From positions 1-49,383 of the forward strand of contig JNET01031877.1 in NCBI GenBank assembly GCA_000697455.1: 49,383 nucleotides of DNA, in the 5' to 3' direction. Source of the stretch: Basidiobolus heterosporus B8920 (taxonomy: Eukaryota > Basidiobolomycota > Basidiobolomycetes > Basidiobolales > Basidiobolaceae). Both the position numbers and the translations under genes were made by a program. Numbering within the stretch: position 1 is the stretch's first letter; the number at the start of each line of letters is the position of its first letter. This document shows, one piece after another, positions 22,813 to 33,480 of the stretch. Below the pieces are notes generated by a model that worked only from the letters and a program-made list of their open reading frames with translations, ran no database searches and was not told the origin of the DNA.

Positions 22813-24310
22813 TCTATCTTGGGGGAGGTGTTCGTAAATGGCCTGATTAGTACTCCTCTTTCATAAATTTTCATTTGTTGAACAACCTAGTACCTACCAA
22901 AATAGAAGGTAAAATCGTAAGAACCAGATATCCAAGATCGTGTGACAGATGGACTAAATTAGATGTTCGTACATCCCCAGCATCTAACGACTCCTAGATT
23001 TACCCAACTCAAAGTCTGACTATTATCGTAGAAGCTTCACCCTAACCCTAAGCTAACCCCCTTGAAGAAAGAAAAATCGAATGAATTTCGGTGTGGTGTT
23101 ACCATGCCTATTGATAATATTCTGGCACATTTTGAAACATATGGCCCTGGCTTTTGTATACGTTAGATCCACCGACTTATAGGCTTGAAATCTCCCTTCC
23201 CCTTACCACCAGCTATCCTCTTAGACTCGAATGGATATCGAGTGTATTGGGATGTCGCCCAATTTGAAGTCTCGAGTCAGACACTTCAGGGAACTCATTC
23301 GGAGTGTTGTTAAGTTGAACCTCACAACCATAACTACTCTTGACTTGGTTGAGGTGTGAGATTCACATAAATGTCTAGTTCGCCTCACGTATGCTATAAG
23401 CCTAAGAAGCGATAGTAAGAGTGACTGTATGAGTGAATATAGAAAATGAGGAAGTGGGAGTTTTCATAACTCAAACATGTTCTAGATATCAATCCACAAT
23501 TTCAGGGAGGTAGGTTAGCACACGATCAACAAGGCAAAAGGAGGCCAAGAAAGACAACCAATCCACCAATCCACCAATCCGCTAATTCATCAAAATCAAG
23601 CATTCCTCCTGAAGGAAGAACTCACAAAGCATGAAGCATCTGGAGAAAATAGGAGGATTTTCCCGAGTTCGTTGATAACAGTAATTCCAAATGAATACCA
23701 ATCTCTTAGTTCTCTCGAAGTATGCCCAATTCTTGGCTAAAATATAATCAAATAACAAGCCATCAAACATGAAATTTTCTTCATGCACCTCGTATCTGAT
23801 TGGAGTCGATTAGATCTGAAATTAACGTTCATCATCACCATCACCGTCAGCATCATCACTAGACGAAAAAGTCAAGGGATTTCCTTTTCTGAGAACGTGG
23901 CTGTAAAGATCGTGATCCGATCCATGGATGACGTTTGTCAAGCGGATAAATTACAATAGACATTCGGGAATATTGTCTACTTCGGGACAATGGGAGTATT
24001 TAATAGATAGGTCATTATTCGATTGATCCCAAGTTTCATATGCAAAAGGAACAATGGATGAGTCAAAGTTGGGATCCAGTTATGGAGGGGATTTATTAAT
24101 TTAATAGTGAGGGATGTAAGATACACAGCTCTTTCTGGTTATTTGGTAAAGTAAGAGCTTCATTTTAGTATTGAATTTTGCAATGTTATTTACATTCTAA
24201 GAGTGGCGTAGTATACAATAATAGCGACAGCGATGTGGATGATGCGAGATGGAACTGGTCAGGATGGGATGTGGGAACTCGGTGTAATAGGTACAGTTTG
24301 CCAACAGTGT
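22813..24310. other. interior of inverted-repeat structure, left part
   Basis: No gene was accepted. It includes ACCCTAACCCTAAGC near 23039 (telomere-like), a CAATCCAC triplet near 23560-23580, and a CAT/CAC trinucleotide-like run at about 23833-23860. A 68-codon minus frame at 23582-23788 has no support beyond being open. Confidence 0.45.
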
Positions 24311-24721
24311 TTAACAGGTTAAGAGATGTGAATCATCCATGAACTGCTTGTAACTCTTGTCTAACATATAAGCAAGACGAGCAAAGTCGATTTTTTGTTC
24401 TTGAGTGAATGACTCTAGTGATGATTGTGACACGAATGTCTCTAGTTCTTGCACCTCATCGGAAGCAATGCAATAACTGCAAACACTCGACTTGTCCATG
24501 ACTTCGTGGTAATTCTTATCCAAAAGACCAGAAAGACGAGCAAAGTAGGTTTTGTCTTCGTCCGAATAGTTATCCAGTGTGGTACGTGAGATAAATGTCT
24601 CTAATTCACGAAGAGATTCTTTTTGTTCCGATTTTGCATGAGACCTTGGTTGGCCAGATTTGCTTTTGGTCTGGTTCTTCGAGTGAAAGAAGGAATCAAG
24701 GAGCTTCTGAAAATTGGGCAT
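24311..24721 (-). CDS. 136-aa protein with a duplicated domain, function unknown
   Basis: Single-exon frame with an ATG start, preceded by a TATA box about 104 bases upstream (24832-24825). The protein has a basic, Ser/Lys-rich N-terminus (residues 11-35) followed by two tandem copies of a helical unit of about 41 residues. Copy 1, residues 38-78, starts RELETFISRTTLDNYSDEDK and has YFARLSGLLDKNYHEVMD. Copy 2, residues 90-130, starts QELETFVSQSSLESFTQEQK and has FARLAYMLDKSYKQFMDD. A CSYC segment links them. The shared pattern is ELETF-x-S-x-x-(S/T)-L, then FARL, then LDK-x-Y. There is no signal peptide or membrane segment. I know no family with this unit. Conservation between the units despite base changes argues that it is or was translated. 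Confidence 0.7.
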   Translation of the reverse strand: MPNFQKLLDSFFHSKNQTKSKSGQPRSHAKSEQKESLRELETFISRTTLDNYSDEDKTYFARLSGLLDKNYHEVMDKSSVCSYCIASDEVQELETFVSQSSLESFTQEQKIDFARLAYMLDKSYKQFMDDSHLLTC

Positions 24722-24824
24722 CTTAATTGTATGGAACGTGTATGACTGAAGATGTCCGCGTGGAGATTGCGAGGGAAAACGTGAAATTCAAATGATGAAA
24801 TAAGCTTTCACCGACTCATCCCTC

Positions 24825-24832
24825 TTTATATA
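24825..24832 (-). promoter_or_regulatory. TATA box for the duplicated-domain gene
   Basis: TATATAAA on the minus strand about 104 bases before the ATG at 24721, with a suitable spacing for a short leader. Confidence 0.55.
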
Positions 24833-26534
24833 GGATTACGCTCATCATGGCAGCAGCTTAAAACCATGAAAATTTAAATTTAGAAAGCTTCACAAAAGGA
24901 TCAATGAGAGATGAGAGCAATGTGATCAAGAAACAGCTTCTAAGAAGGGATTGGTCACGAAGTCCATGACCAATACCGACTGATCATAATTCAGACTGGC
25001 CAATACAGATGGCGTACAAATTCTCATTGGTCCTCCAAAGATAATAATAAATTCACTTATATTAAGTCACTTCAATAACGAATCCTCAAGATCGTATAGC
25101 ACACACAAGCGGAGGAAAACCACGCAAAAGCATACGAAATAGTGGGGATTCAAATCCAAAACTACGATTCCGAGTATTTTTGATGAATTGAAGATGACTA
25201 TAGCTGTGCCACATGATCCAACTTTTAATATAGTAACGTGGATCATAGCGTGGATCAATATGATGAATATATATGAGCGCGTATAGCAGAATTGAGGCGG
25301 TGAGCACTGCAAACCTCGATTCTCAGCTGAAACTAAAGAGGTTCTATGTAGTCAGGAAAGCCGGCCATTCAACAGAAGAAATGAGAATGTGAGCGCCGTT
25401 CCATGTTAACTGTTGATGCTGTCATAACTAGAATGTATGGCTAAGTTGTTCTGCCATTCATTTTAGGCAGTATTAGTTGCAATGGTGTCTCTGTGTTTCG
25501 TCCAACTGAGTACCAACCGAATTTATAGGTTGACATGCGAATCCTCGTTCCGTAACAAATGATAATCCGCGCAGTCTGATTATTTTATGGCTTTGATTCA
25601 TTTGAAACCGAATCACTTGGAAAGTCAAATATACAGGAGTCTCCTCGCCCATTGAGGATATCCTTTAACCCTGACTTGGGAGGATTCATTAAATATTGGT
25701 TGAGTATTGGTTGTCGTAATAATAAGCCAGTTGATTCACAAAAGATGCCAACTGGACAATTCCTTCTCTGAACTGTGCACTAGACTGGGCAGAAGCACTA
25801 GATAGCTTCGTAGTGCAGACAACATTATATTCCCATGATTACAAACGAAGATCGTGAAACTGTTACATAACCAACTCCATTGTGTTCAGATTCTCAAGGA
25901 TGTGTAGCTAATGTCCATCTTGAAGCACCAGTCAATATCTAGTAAATATGCCCATCTTGCCTGTACTGCGCTGCACAGTTTAGAACACCTACGCAACCAA
26001 CTCTCGCATTCCTGGTTTTGGTTGATTTCGGACAGCACTTGAGTACAAACATAGTAACCTGATAAACAAATATGCAGGATTCCACCGTCTGACAACCATG
26101 GTTTCTAAGGTACAAATACTGGATTAACTTCAGTAACTGAAATGCTTTGGTGGATGCTAAGGTTTAGGATTTGTTCACGAGTTCATTTTGAGACTGGATC
26201 ACAAGCAAGAATTGTTATTTAATCTCGTATATGCATTCCATACAATAGCTATTATGGTAACTTGGGGAAATCCCTACTAATTCGTATTGGATCATAGCTT
26301 GGATGATCCTGAATGAATCTAGCGTCTCTGGGGCCTCAAAAATCTGTGTTCCTCCACTTCAGTTTGCGAGCATTCGAATTTCTATTTTAGCTCATCGGTT
26401 ACACTGATGGTTTCAAGCCACTTTGTCCTTATGACTTTGGCTTTCGGTTATGGCAGGTACTCGACCACGGTACAAATTTAGCGATTATTGAACATTAATC
26501 AAGTCCCTAACCCTAAGTCATATCCAAAGTAGGG
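24833..26534. other. interior of inverted-repeat structure, right part
   Basis: No gene was accepted. Two overlapping minus frames at 25067-25312 and one at 25886-26095 (Cys-containing, non-ATG start) lack promoter, splice or homology support. CCCTAACCCTAAG lies near 26506. Confidence 0.4.
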
Positions 26535-27107
26535 TCCCATGCTGATGGTCACGGTAAGCCATAGCTATCACCAAGGTAATGTGATGAATTGCCTACCTCG
26601 TGGCAAGTTAGCATGGTTATGAATGCGTCATATGGAGGAGTGAAGCTTAGAGCAAGGAAAGCGGAACTTATGCTATGCCGAAATAGATTATCCAGCCTCG
26701 CATTGCTGCTATAATGGGTAAGCCCGAAGATTTCCCCGAGCCTGTGGATGCTCAAGTTGGAAGTAGGAGGATTGGGGAAGAACAGAGTAATGAGCATGGA
26801 GTGTCTAGATGCGTATAGCAGCCGTGAGTTCGCGGAGAGAGTCCCCTTTTCTTGCTACAAGTAATCTAGCACTTTGATTAATTGTTCGTTTAATGTATTT
26901 GGATCGGGGAATAGAATTGGGGAATAGAATTAGGAAATAGGGATGAGATGGATATGGACATGGATATAGGAATCATTTGTTTCAAGACATAGAATGGTGC
27001 TAGACCAGGAGCTACCGTGATGGTTAGGTTATATTGCTCTAAATCACTCTAAATCACTCTAAATCACTCTAAATCACTCTAAATTACTCGGGCCATTCTG
27101 GAGCCCT
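26535..27107 (-). repeat. large inverted repeat, right arm
   Basis: Reverse complement of the left arm. The outer block 26681-27107 (427 bp) matches the left block (407 bp). The 20-bp difference is exactly two extra copies of the 10-mer (AAATCACTCT, four copies at 27041-27080 against two in the left arm). The inner 26535-26680 is a diverged continuation. Confidence 0.92.
27041..27090. repeat. tandem 10-mer AAATCACTCT
   Basis: Four perfect copies and one variant (AAATTACTCG) of a 10-bp unit near the outer end of the right arm. The left arm has only two perfect copies (22281-22309 region). Confidence 0.92.
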
Positions 27108-28208
27108 CGAGCCCTCAACCCTTAAGAGGGCGCATAGCTAATCAATTACGTTGAAAAGTGATAGTTGGAGAGAAATTGAACAGGTATGGGTACAAGTCAA
27201 GACTATACGTGAGGGAATATAACAAATATCAGCAAGTCTAGGATCTGGACCTATCGTAACATGGGTATTGTTATTATTATTATTAGGAATGAGTACAAAT
27301 GTCAAGTTTGTGTTTTGCAAGATTTGATCGTTGAAATCTTGACAAGATTCATATTTCTAGATTTTTTGCTGGATATCTTTGAGATTCAGCGAGTATCAGG
27401 AGAGTTAATGTAGTACCATACTCACAGAGGCGTCACACAGAGCATTGAAGGTATCTGTCCAAGTCAAAGAATCTTCCCATTGACGGTCTAGACCTTTATA
27501 CTCAGTATCTGGCCTCAGTCGAAGATACTATGAGGAGTTTCTTTGGCATGTGCGTATTGCACCCCATTTAACAAGTTAATAACCCAAAACTCTGAGTAAC
27601 CAGCAAAGGCAGACCTAATCTTCAATAACGACAAGCGGTGGTACACAAGGCTCTCTTACCAAGATTATCAGCGCTTTGTTTTCTGGCCTTTGATTAAAAC
27701 TAAAGATCAAAGGTAATGCAGGTTAATTGGTTGACCTGGACATACAGAGGAAAATCCGATTCTTTCCACGATTCACAGATTCCACAGATTTCTATTTAGA
27801 ATACCGTGGTTGCATGAATGGTTAGTTGTTGCCATTCATGCTGATTCCTTTTCACTGACTCGTTAACAAACTATCAACCGTTTTACCGTTATCCTCGATC
27901 CTTGACGTAGCCTCATCGAGGATGGTCTATGGAGGATCTTGATGGAAACTTGAACAAAACTCCGTCAAGCGCTGATACACCAAATATCTGCTAGTACTAC
28001 TACTACTACTACTACTATTACAGGATGGATTGCATATTCAAATAGTGAAATAAAAAGCCACCAATATTCATTTGCTTATAAAGATGTCTGTAATGATTTA
28101 TTGCGAATCCTTCAGTAATGGAGAAAAAGAGAAACAATAAGAAATGGATGTGCGTATGACATGGAGAATAATGAGTCAAGAAATTGAAGTTGAATGGAAT
28201 GCTTTCGT
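27108..28208. other. intergenic with two microsatellites
   Basis: No gene was accepted. There is a (TTA)n run at about 27271-27285 and a (TAC)n run of about seven units at 27995-28017. The right side carries the 3' region of the mL38 gene. Confidence 0.5.
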
Positions 28209-29670
28209 CTACATGTAATCGAATTTACCACTTTGTCTACCATCTGGAAGCATGTATGGGTTCTCACGTGGTGGTTTACCGTAAACTGGTTCATCCATAC
28301 CAAGCTCCTTGTAAACTTTAGATACGGAGGAGTCCCACTCGGCACGGAAGAAACTCACTCCGCGTGGCTCGAGGTTGAAGGCTTTTCTAATCTCACGAGA
28401 GTCAATTATGCGGCTTTCGGGAGTCTGGATTTCCACTTTAGCACTACCATTTTCTGGCTGTTCAAGGAGCATAAATGTGAAGCGATGTCTCTTGGTACCT
28501 TTAGCTGGGTGAGGTGGAAGGTATTCTAGAACGGTATCACCCTGGTTGATCACGTTGTCCACCATGTTTAAGGGAATGTTGGTCCTTAATAGATCAATCG
28601 TTTAGAATGAGTGTGCGAGTGTGAGTGGGATTATGGGTAGAGTTCATAGTTACATTAACCAGTGGCATTTCTCCTGATAACTAGCAAATTCCTGGTTTGG
28701 ATCATCAGGATCGACCATGAGCAAGGTGTACAATCTGGTATCTTCATGGAAGTTGGTGACGGTGATTTCTGGCTTTTCATGAACCTTGAAAGCGTAGCAA
28801 TGTTAGCTCTTTCTATTCAATGAATTCGATTGCGAGTGAATAAGGTTGGGTTACCTTTTTGGCTTCCAATACAAGTCCTGGCTCGAAGACTCCAGTTTCT
28901 GCGTATTTGATCTCCATATTGACTGATGGCTTGGTACTGGTTTCCAATAAATCAGGGATGACATTCATTTGAGTAATACGTTCCATCTAAAGTGGGTGAT
29001 GAGTGAGTGTATAAGAGAACTCCTTAAGAAATGGGATGACTAACCAAAGTAGACAAAGGTCCTTGCTTAAATTGAATCTTCTTCAAATGTCTATAAATAG
29101 GGATCTTCATATCGACTAAACAACGGAAAAGTAAATACGGATAACCTACGGAGAGCTCAAAAATGAAAGCATTTACTTTGACCGTGCTTGAAATTCCACA
29201 TAGTCTCGGGATCATAGAGAAGTGAGTCCACTTCGAGGTCGTATTTCTTTTGTGCAAGTAACTCGAGAGACTCGGCGTCCTCGGGATTCTCTGAAGAAAA
29301 GATATCAGCAATAGAATATTAGTATATTGAGAGAAAATAAGAACGCTACCTTTCTTGACTTTTTCTATTTGTGCTTCGAGTGCCTTGACCTTCTCGGTGG
29401 TCTCAACTTTATGGGCTTCAAGGAACTTCATGGCTTCGTCAAAAGCAGGGTCGACTCCTAGCTTTGGGGCATTATATTTCAAGCCACCCTCAGTAGCCAA
29501 ACCACGTAGACCGACCAAAGTTGGCTAAAGCAAAATCGGGCAAATTAATAAACTGCACGAGTCAAAGTCAAACAAAGAAACCGTTCAAGAGTGCAGGGGA
29601 AACGTTTACTTACTCTGAGTGGGGTGTGGATAAGGGAACGGAAAGATTTAACTCCTCTAACGGCGAACAT
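28209..29670 (-). CDS. MRPL35: mitochondrial large-subunit ribosomal protein mL38 (yeast Mrpl35)
   Basis: PEBP-fold protein of the mitochondrial 54S/large ribosomal subunit. Seven exons, 29670-29614, 29524-29350, 29290-29177, 29115-29045, 28986-28855, 28784-28654 and 28584-28209, join in phase to 351 aa. The N-terminus MFAVRGVKSFRSLIHTPLR is a mitochondrial presequence. A helical linker (VKALEAQIEKVKK) is followed by RKY-type ribosome contacts, then the PEBP-like domain: TLLMVDPDDPNQEFASYQEK, CHWLMTNIPL, GDTVLEYLPPHPAKGTKRHR and VSFFRAEWDSSVSKVY. It ends PVYGKPPRENPYMLPDGRQ. The canonical PEBP order (D-x-D, CHWL, GD, PP-x-P, H-R-x-x-F) is intact. The last intron uses AT|GTAACT, making HWLM instead of the usual HWLV. 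Confidence 0.92.
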
Positions 29671-30021
29671 GTTCAAACAGCTTTTCTTTCCACTCTCTTG
29701 AGTTAGAAACAGTAAATTCAGAAATTTTCCACACGTTTATGAAAACTTCAAAATTTTCCCAATTTAGATTTCACTCGATTCTCTCTTTTTGACTACTTTC
29801 ATGGAGATTGATTGGAATTTTTTGTGGAAATTCTTTCGGTCAAGTCAGTTTTATGCATTCTTTAGGGTTTGGATTAAATTTGGATTATGCTAATTACGTT
29901 ATGATAGTAGATGGTTTATTACTGCCAAAACAACATTATTTCATGTAATTGAAGTTAAATAATTATTTCGAGTGAAAGATTTTACATTTATCTATGGATA
30001 ATGTAAAATATACATTGGCCT
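29671..30021. other. intergenic between mL38 promoter and VPS27 3' end
   Basis: A 351-bp AT-rich spacer, serving as promoter of mL38 (minus) and terminator region of VPS27. No gene was seen. Confidence 0.5.
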
Positions 30022-33000
30022 TTAAAATTCGATCAATGGTGTTTCCTGAGCTGCTTCAGTTGGCTCTGACTTGGGTGGGTTTGGCGCTGGGGCGGTTTGT
30101 CCAGCTTGTTGGGGCTGAAGTGGTGGTGGAAGCTGCTGTTGTGGTGGCTGTGCTGTGGCAGATGGCTGAAAGCCTGGGGCAATAGATTGTTGTGGTGCAG
30201 GTGGTTGATATTGTTGTTGCTGCTCAAGTGGTGCTTGTGGGTAAGAGTTGGCAAAATATTGTTGCTGTTGCTGATATCCAGGGTTAGAAGGTTGCTGAGG
30301 TTGTTCCGTCAGAGGCTGTGCGAGATAAGGAGTTGTGGGTTGCTGATATTGGGTTTGGTCTGGTTGACTTTGTGGATAATTAGGTGCGCTAGAAGGTTGC
30401 TGAGATTGATTCAAGGGTACGCTAGGAGCCGATTGAGGATGGTTGATGTTCGTGGGTTGTGGGGGATATGCCGCTTGAGGTGGGTTATTGGGAAGAGTTG
30501 CTGGTACTGATTGTTGTGGAAAATATCCAGTGGAGTAGCTAGATATTGGGATTTGGATTGTCAATACATATAAGAGAAATTTCAGTTTCTTACAGACACT
30601 TACTCGGGCTGATTACTAGCCTCAGCATAGCTGTTGTTAGCAGTGAAGTAGGCTTGGTTTCTTGGGTCGGGGGAGGCTACATGGTTATTCTGATGTGAAC
30701 TGCCTGGTATAACAGAGTTATCGGCATAGAAGCTACTCTGTGGGGGGTTGACAGGAGCGGGTGGATACATAGCTCCGTATTGCTGAGAATTACTGTAACT
30801 CGATTGATGCTCAAACTTAGGGGCGGGTTCCTCATAATGAATGCCAGATTGAGCAGTATGATTGCTATAGTCTAAGTAGGTTGGGACTTGCGGATACTGC
30901 TGAGGTGTAGAAGGAATGGATGGATAGGCTTGTGAATGTGAAGGCTGATAACGATTGGCGTTTTGAGGTGGTGATGCCATGGTATGGACACCTGACAAAC
31001 GTTCTTCCAGTAGGCGATCGTAAAGTTTCACAGCTGTTGTGATCTTCTCATTCAGTTGAACAAAATCCCCTTTACAAATTTCAATCAATAAGGTCTTGCA
31101 AAGACTTCAACTTGAGCAACCATAACTTACGATGCTTCTGAATTGTAGTCTCTAAATCCTTTACCAACTTTGGCTGTAAAGCAGCGACTTGTCCGTACAA
31201 TCCCTACGAGTTCAGGCTTTTGTTCAGTATACAGAGTGAAAAAGAAAAGATTAGAATACTGAACGTCTAATTACCTGAATGTGCGGATCTCTAGCAAGAT
31301 CATCACCACTTTGTTGAATTCGACTGATAAGAGTTACAAACATCTCGATATTCTCTTGCTCCAACTTGGATAACTCGTTAGGTGATGGAGCGGCTACCTT
31401 CTTATTCTAAAGGTGGACCATCAATACCGCTTAAAAATAGAAAGCAGCTGCGAGACGCAATTTACTAACCTGGCTATTAACTTTGGGGTAGGAGCTTTCA
31501 TATGATGACTGGTTTGTGTTATCCAAATTCGACCAGGATTGGGAAATGTGGGTTTCTCTAAGCGAGGCAGCAATAGCAGCAGCTAAATCAGGATCTTCTT
31601 CCTAAACAATTATGAAGGCAAGTTGAGGAATTGGTCCGACCAATTAATGATTCCAAAGATTGGTCTACCTCATTAATAGCTGGCGTACTTTTGGCCTGTT
31701 CTTGAGGCTTGGCTTGGGATGCAGGTGCATAGCCACCATAGCCTGATTTACTCTCGGCTTCTTTGATAGATAATTCTATGGCTCGCTTCAGATCATCATC
31801 TTCATCATCGATATTGGTGGTTGGGTTGTTATTGGATGTCCCTGTAGTAGCAGTCGCTTTTGAGGTCTGAGGGGGCGTAGGTTTAGAGGCTTCGGTTACG
31901 TTCATCGAGCTGGTTTCTTGGATACTGGTTCAAATCGACTAGGTAAGTTCATTGGAGAATATTCAGAGTTCTATTTTCGGCCTTACCTAGGTGGAAGTCT
32001 TACAACTTTCTTAAGCTTTGGGTAACATCCATGACAAACTCGTACATCCTCGTGGATGCCGAAATGTGGAAGTGGCATACTGTTGGATGAGCATTGTTGA
32101 CAGAACGTTTGACCACAGTTTCTGCAATGATGCTACGAACCAAATAAGTAACAAAGTGGAATGGAAAGCTATATTGCTCACTAGAGTTACCTTTCTATTT
32201 GTCATAGTAAATGGGACACTACAGCGCATACAGACATCACTGTCGGACCATTCTGGAGCCTGATTGTTTTGAGAAAAGCAGAAATTCCGATCAGTATTGA
32301 TTTTCAAGAATCAAAATGGAGTTTCAGAAATGAGCTTACAGTAGCAGTATCGAATAAATTAGGATTCACCTTTGAATCTTTGGGAAAAGAGAAGCCTACC
32401 ATGTGCATTTCAAGTCAGTGTAAATATCCAAACAAGTCTGTAAAAACCTATATATACCTTCCGCTTCTAGTTGTCTATATACTTGCTGGACATAACTGAG
32501 TTCACTTTGGGATTGGAATGCGTCGGCCCAAGCTTTAATTAACTCAAGAATTTTGGATTTAACATCTCGGTTGACACCAGCCTACAAAATAGATCTAAAG
32601 TTACTCTTAGAGTTCGCTGCTAAACAAAATCTGACCCTACTTACGGGAGTTTTTAAAATAGAAACCAGATTATCCATGAAATCTCGAGAGGCGATTTCGA
32701 CTAAAAAGTGTTTCCCTCCGTTTTTCACACAGGCATCCGTTAACTATACGAAAGGAAGAAAATCAATAACCTTCTAAAAGAGTAAGGGTAAGCTTCTTCC
32801 AAGGAATTTACTTTCAAAGCCAAAAGCTGAACATTAGGATTATTATGGTTCAATCGTTTGTTAAGAGAACGAATAGCATCTTTAGGAGAGACTTTTTTAC
32901 TCTTGATTTTGTCACATATGTCAAAATTCAGAGAAATGTCCTCCTCTCCGTTAGGGATCGTCTCTGATGTAGCTTTCTCTGTTGATAGAAGTTTTGTATG

Positions 33001-33095
33001 AGCCGGACACGCAACCTTGCGATACTTTAAGGAACTTATGTTTACGTACCGACAAGCTCGTCGAGTGGATTAGTTCCAAAAAGTATGGATACCAT
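30022..33095 (-). CDS. VPS27: Vps27, ESCRT-0 subunit (VHS-FYVE-UIM)
   Basis: Endosomal adaptor that binds ubiquitinated cargo and PI3P and recruits ESCRT-I and clathrin. Thirteen exons, all in phase: 33095-33050, 32978-32812, 32743-32645, 32581-32458, 32395-32340, 32259-32191, 32132-31987, 31924-31669, 31601-31470, 31406-31275, 31203-31131, 31069-30604, 30538-30022; 760 aa. The VHS domain (1-150) includes NPLDELVEKATSE and [20 protein letters not shown]. The FYVE finger (168-235) has W-x-x-D ([10 protein letters not shown]), RKHHCRNCG and VRVCHGC. Two UIMs follow: [17 protein letters not shown] (about 280) and [14 protein letters not shown] (about 325). A helical Hse1-binding/GAT core (366-460) includes [16 protein letters not shown]. 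The tail is Gln/Pro-rich, and the last residues TPLIEF form a clathrin box as in yeast. Intron 11 uses the AAAG acceptor at 31070, required for frame. Confidence 0.95.
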
Positions 33096-33480
33096 TTCTG
33101 TAGATGTTGGATTGGCTGAAAGGTACTTGTATAAGTTTCAAAGATAGTGAATACAAAGTTGACTAAATAATCCTGCAAGAATACGGATACGATGTACACT
33201 TGAAATAGGCCAAATCTGCATAAGGCTAATCTTCCATAATTATTCTGTAGGTTCCGTCCCAACTATAGCAATATTAAAAAATCAACTAGGATAAATTCAT
33301 GGAGATATTATTGCGTTCAATGAGTATAAAAATATAGGTAATATATTCCCAGGCCAATAAGTAAACGCAAGATTCAGGACAATGGCTCAATTGGACTGCG
33401 ACCACCTCGGATCCCATCATTTTTGATGAGAGCCTATACTCATCACTTCCCTTATGGTAATGAAGTTTATTCAAATACAA
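33096..33480. other. intergenic VPS27 promoter / OMA1 3' end
   Basis: A 385-bp spacer with no further gene. Frames crossing it on the plus strand have no support. Confidence 0.5.

Larger units (their letters stand above)
22259..27107. mobile_element. 4.85-kb inverted-repeat structure, possible non-autonomous DNA transposon
   Basis: Two arms of about 550-570 bp in opposite orientation enclose about 3.7 kb. Both outer ends start AGGGCTCCAGAATGGCC with subterminal tandem 10-mers, as in terminal-inverted-repeat DNA transposons with long ends. The interior holds no transposase that I can see, only one convincing gene (24311-24721, minus). No target-site duplication is evident: the left flank ends GAAAGAATA and the right flank starts CGAGCCCTC. 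Alternatives are two independent insertions of one repeat in opposite orientation, or an inverted segmental duplication. The near-identity of the outer arms suggests recent activity or gene conversion. Confidence 0.5.

Noticed and set aside
26549-26797. 82-codon minus ORF in the right inverted arm
   Set aside because: The open frame crosses the identity breakpoint of the arm and the left-arm counterpart diverges there; no sign of selection on protein.
22251-27116. Target-site duplication for the inverted-repeat structure
   Set aside because: The bases flanking the two ends (GAAAGAATA and CGAGCCCTC) do not match.
30097-30510. 137-codon Leu/Arg/Trp-rich plus-strand ORF
   Set aside because: Antisense of the Gln/Pro-rich tail of VPS27; the composition is an artefact of CAG/CCA repeats.
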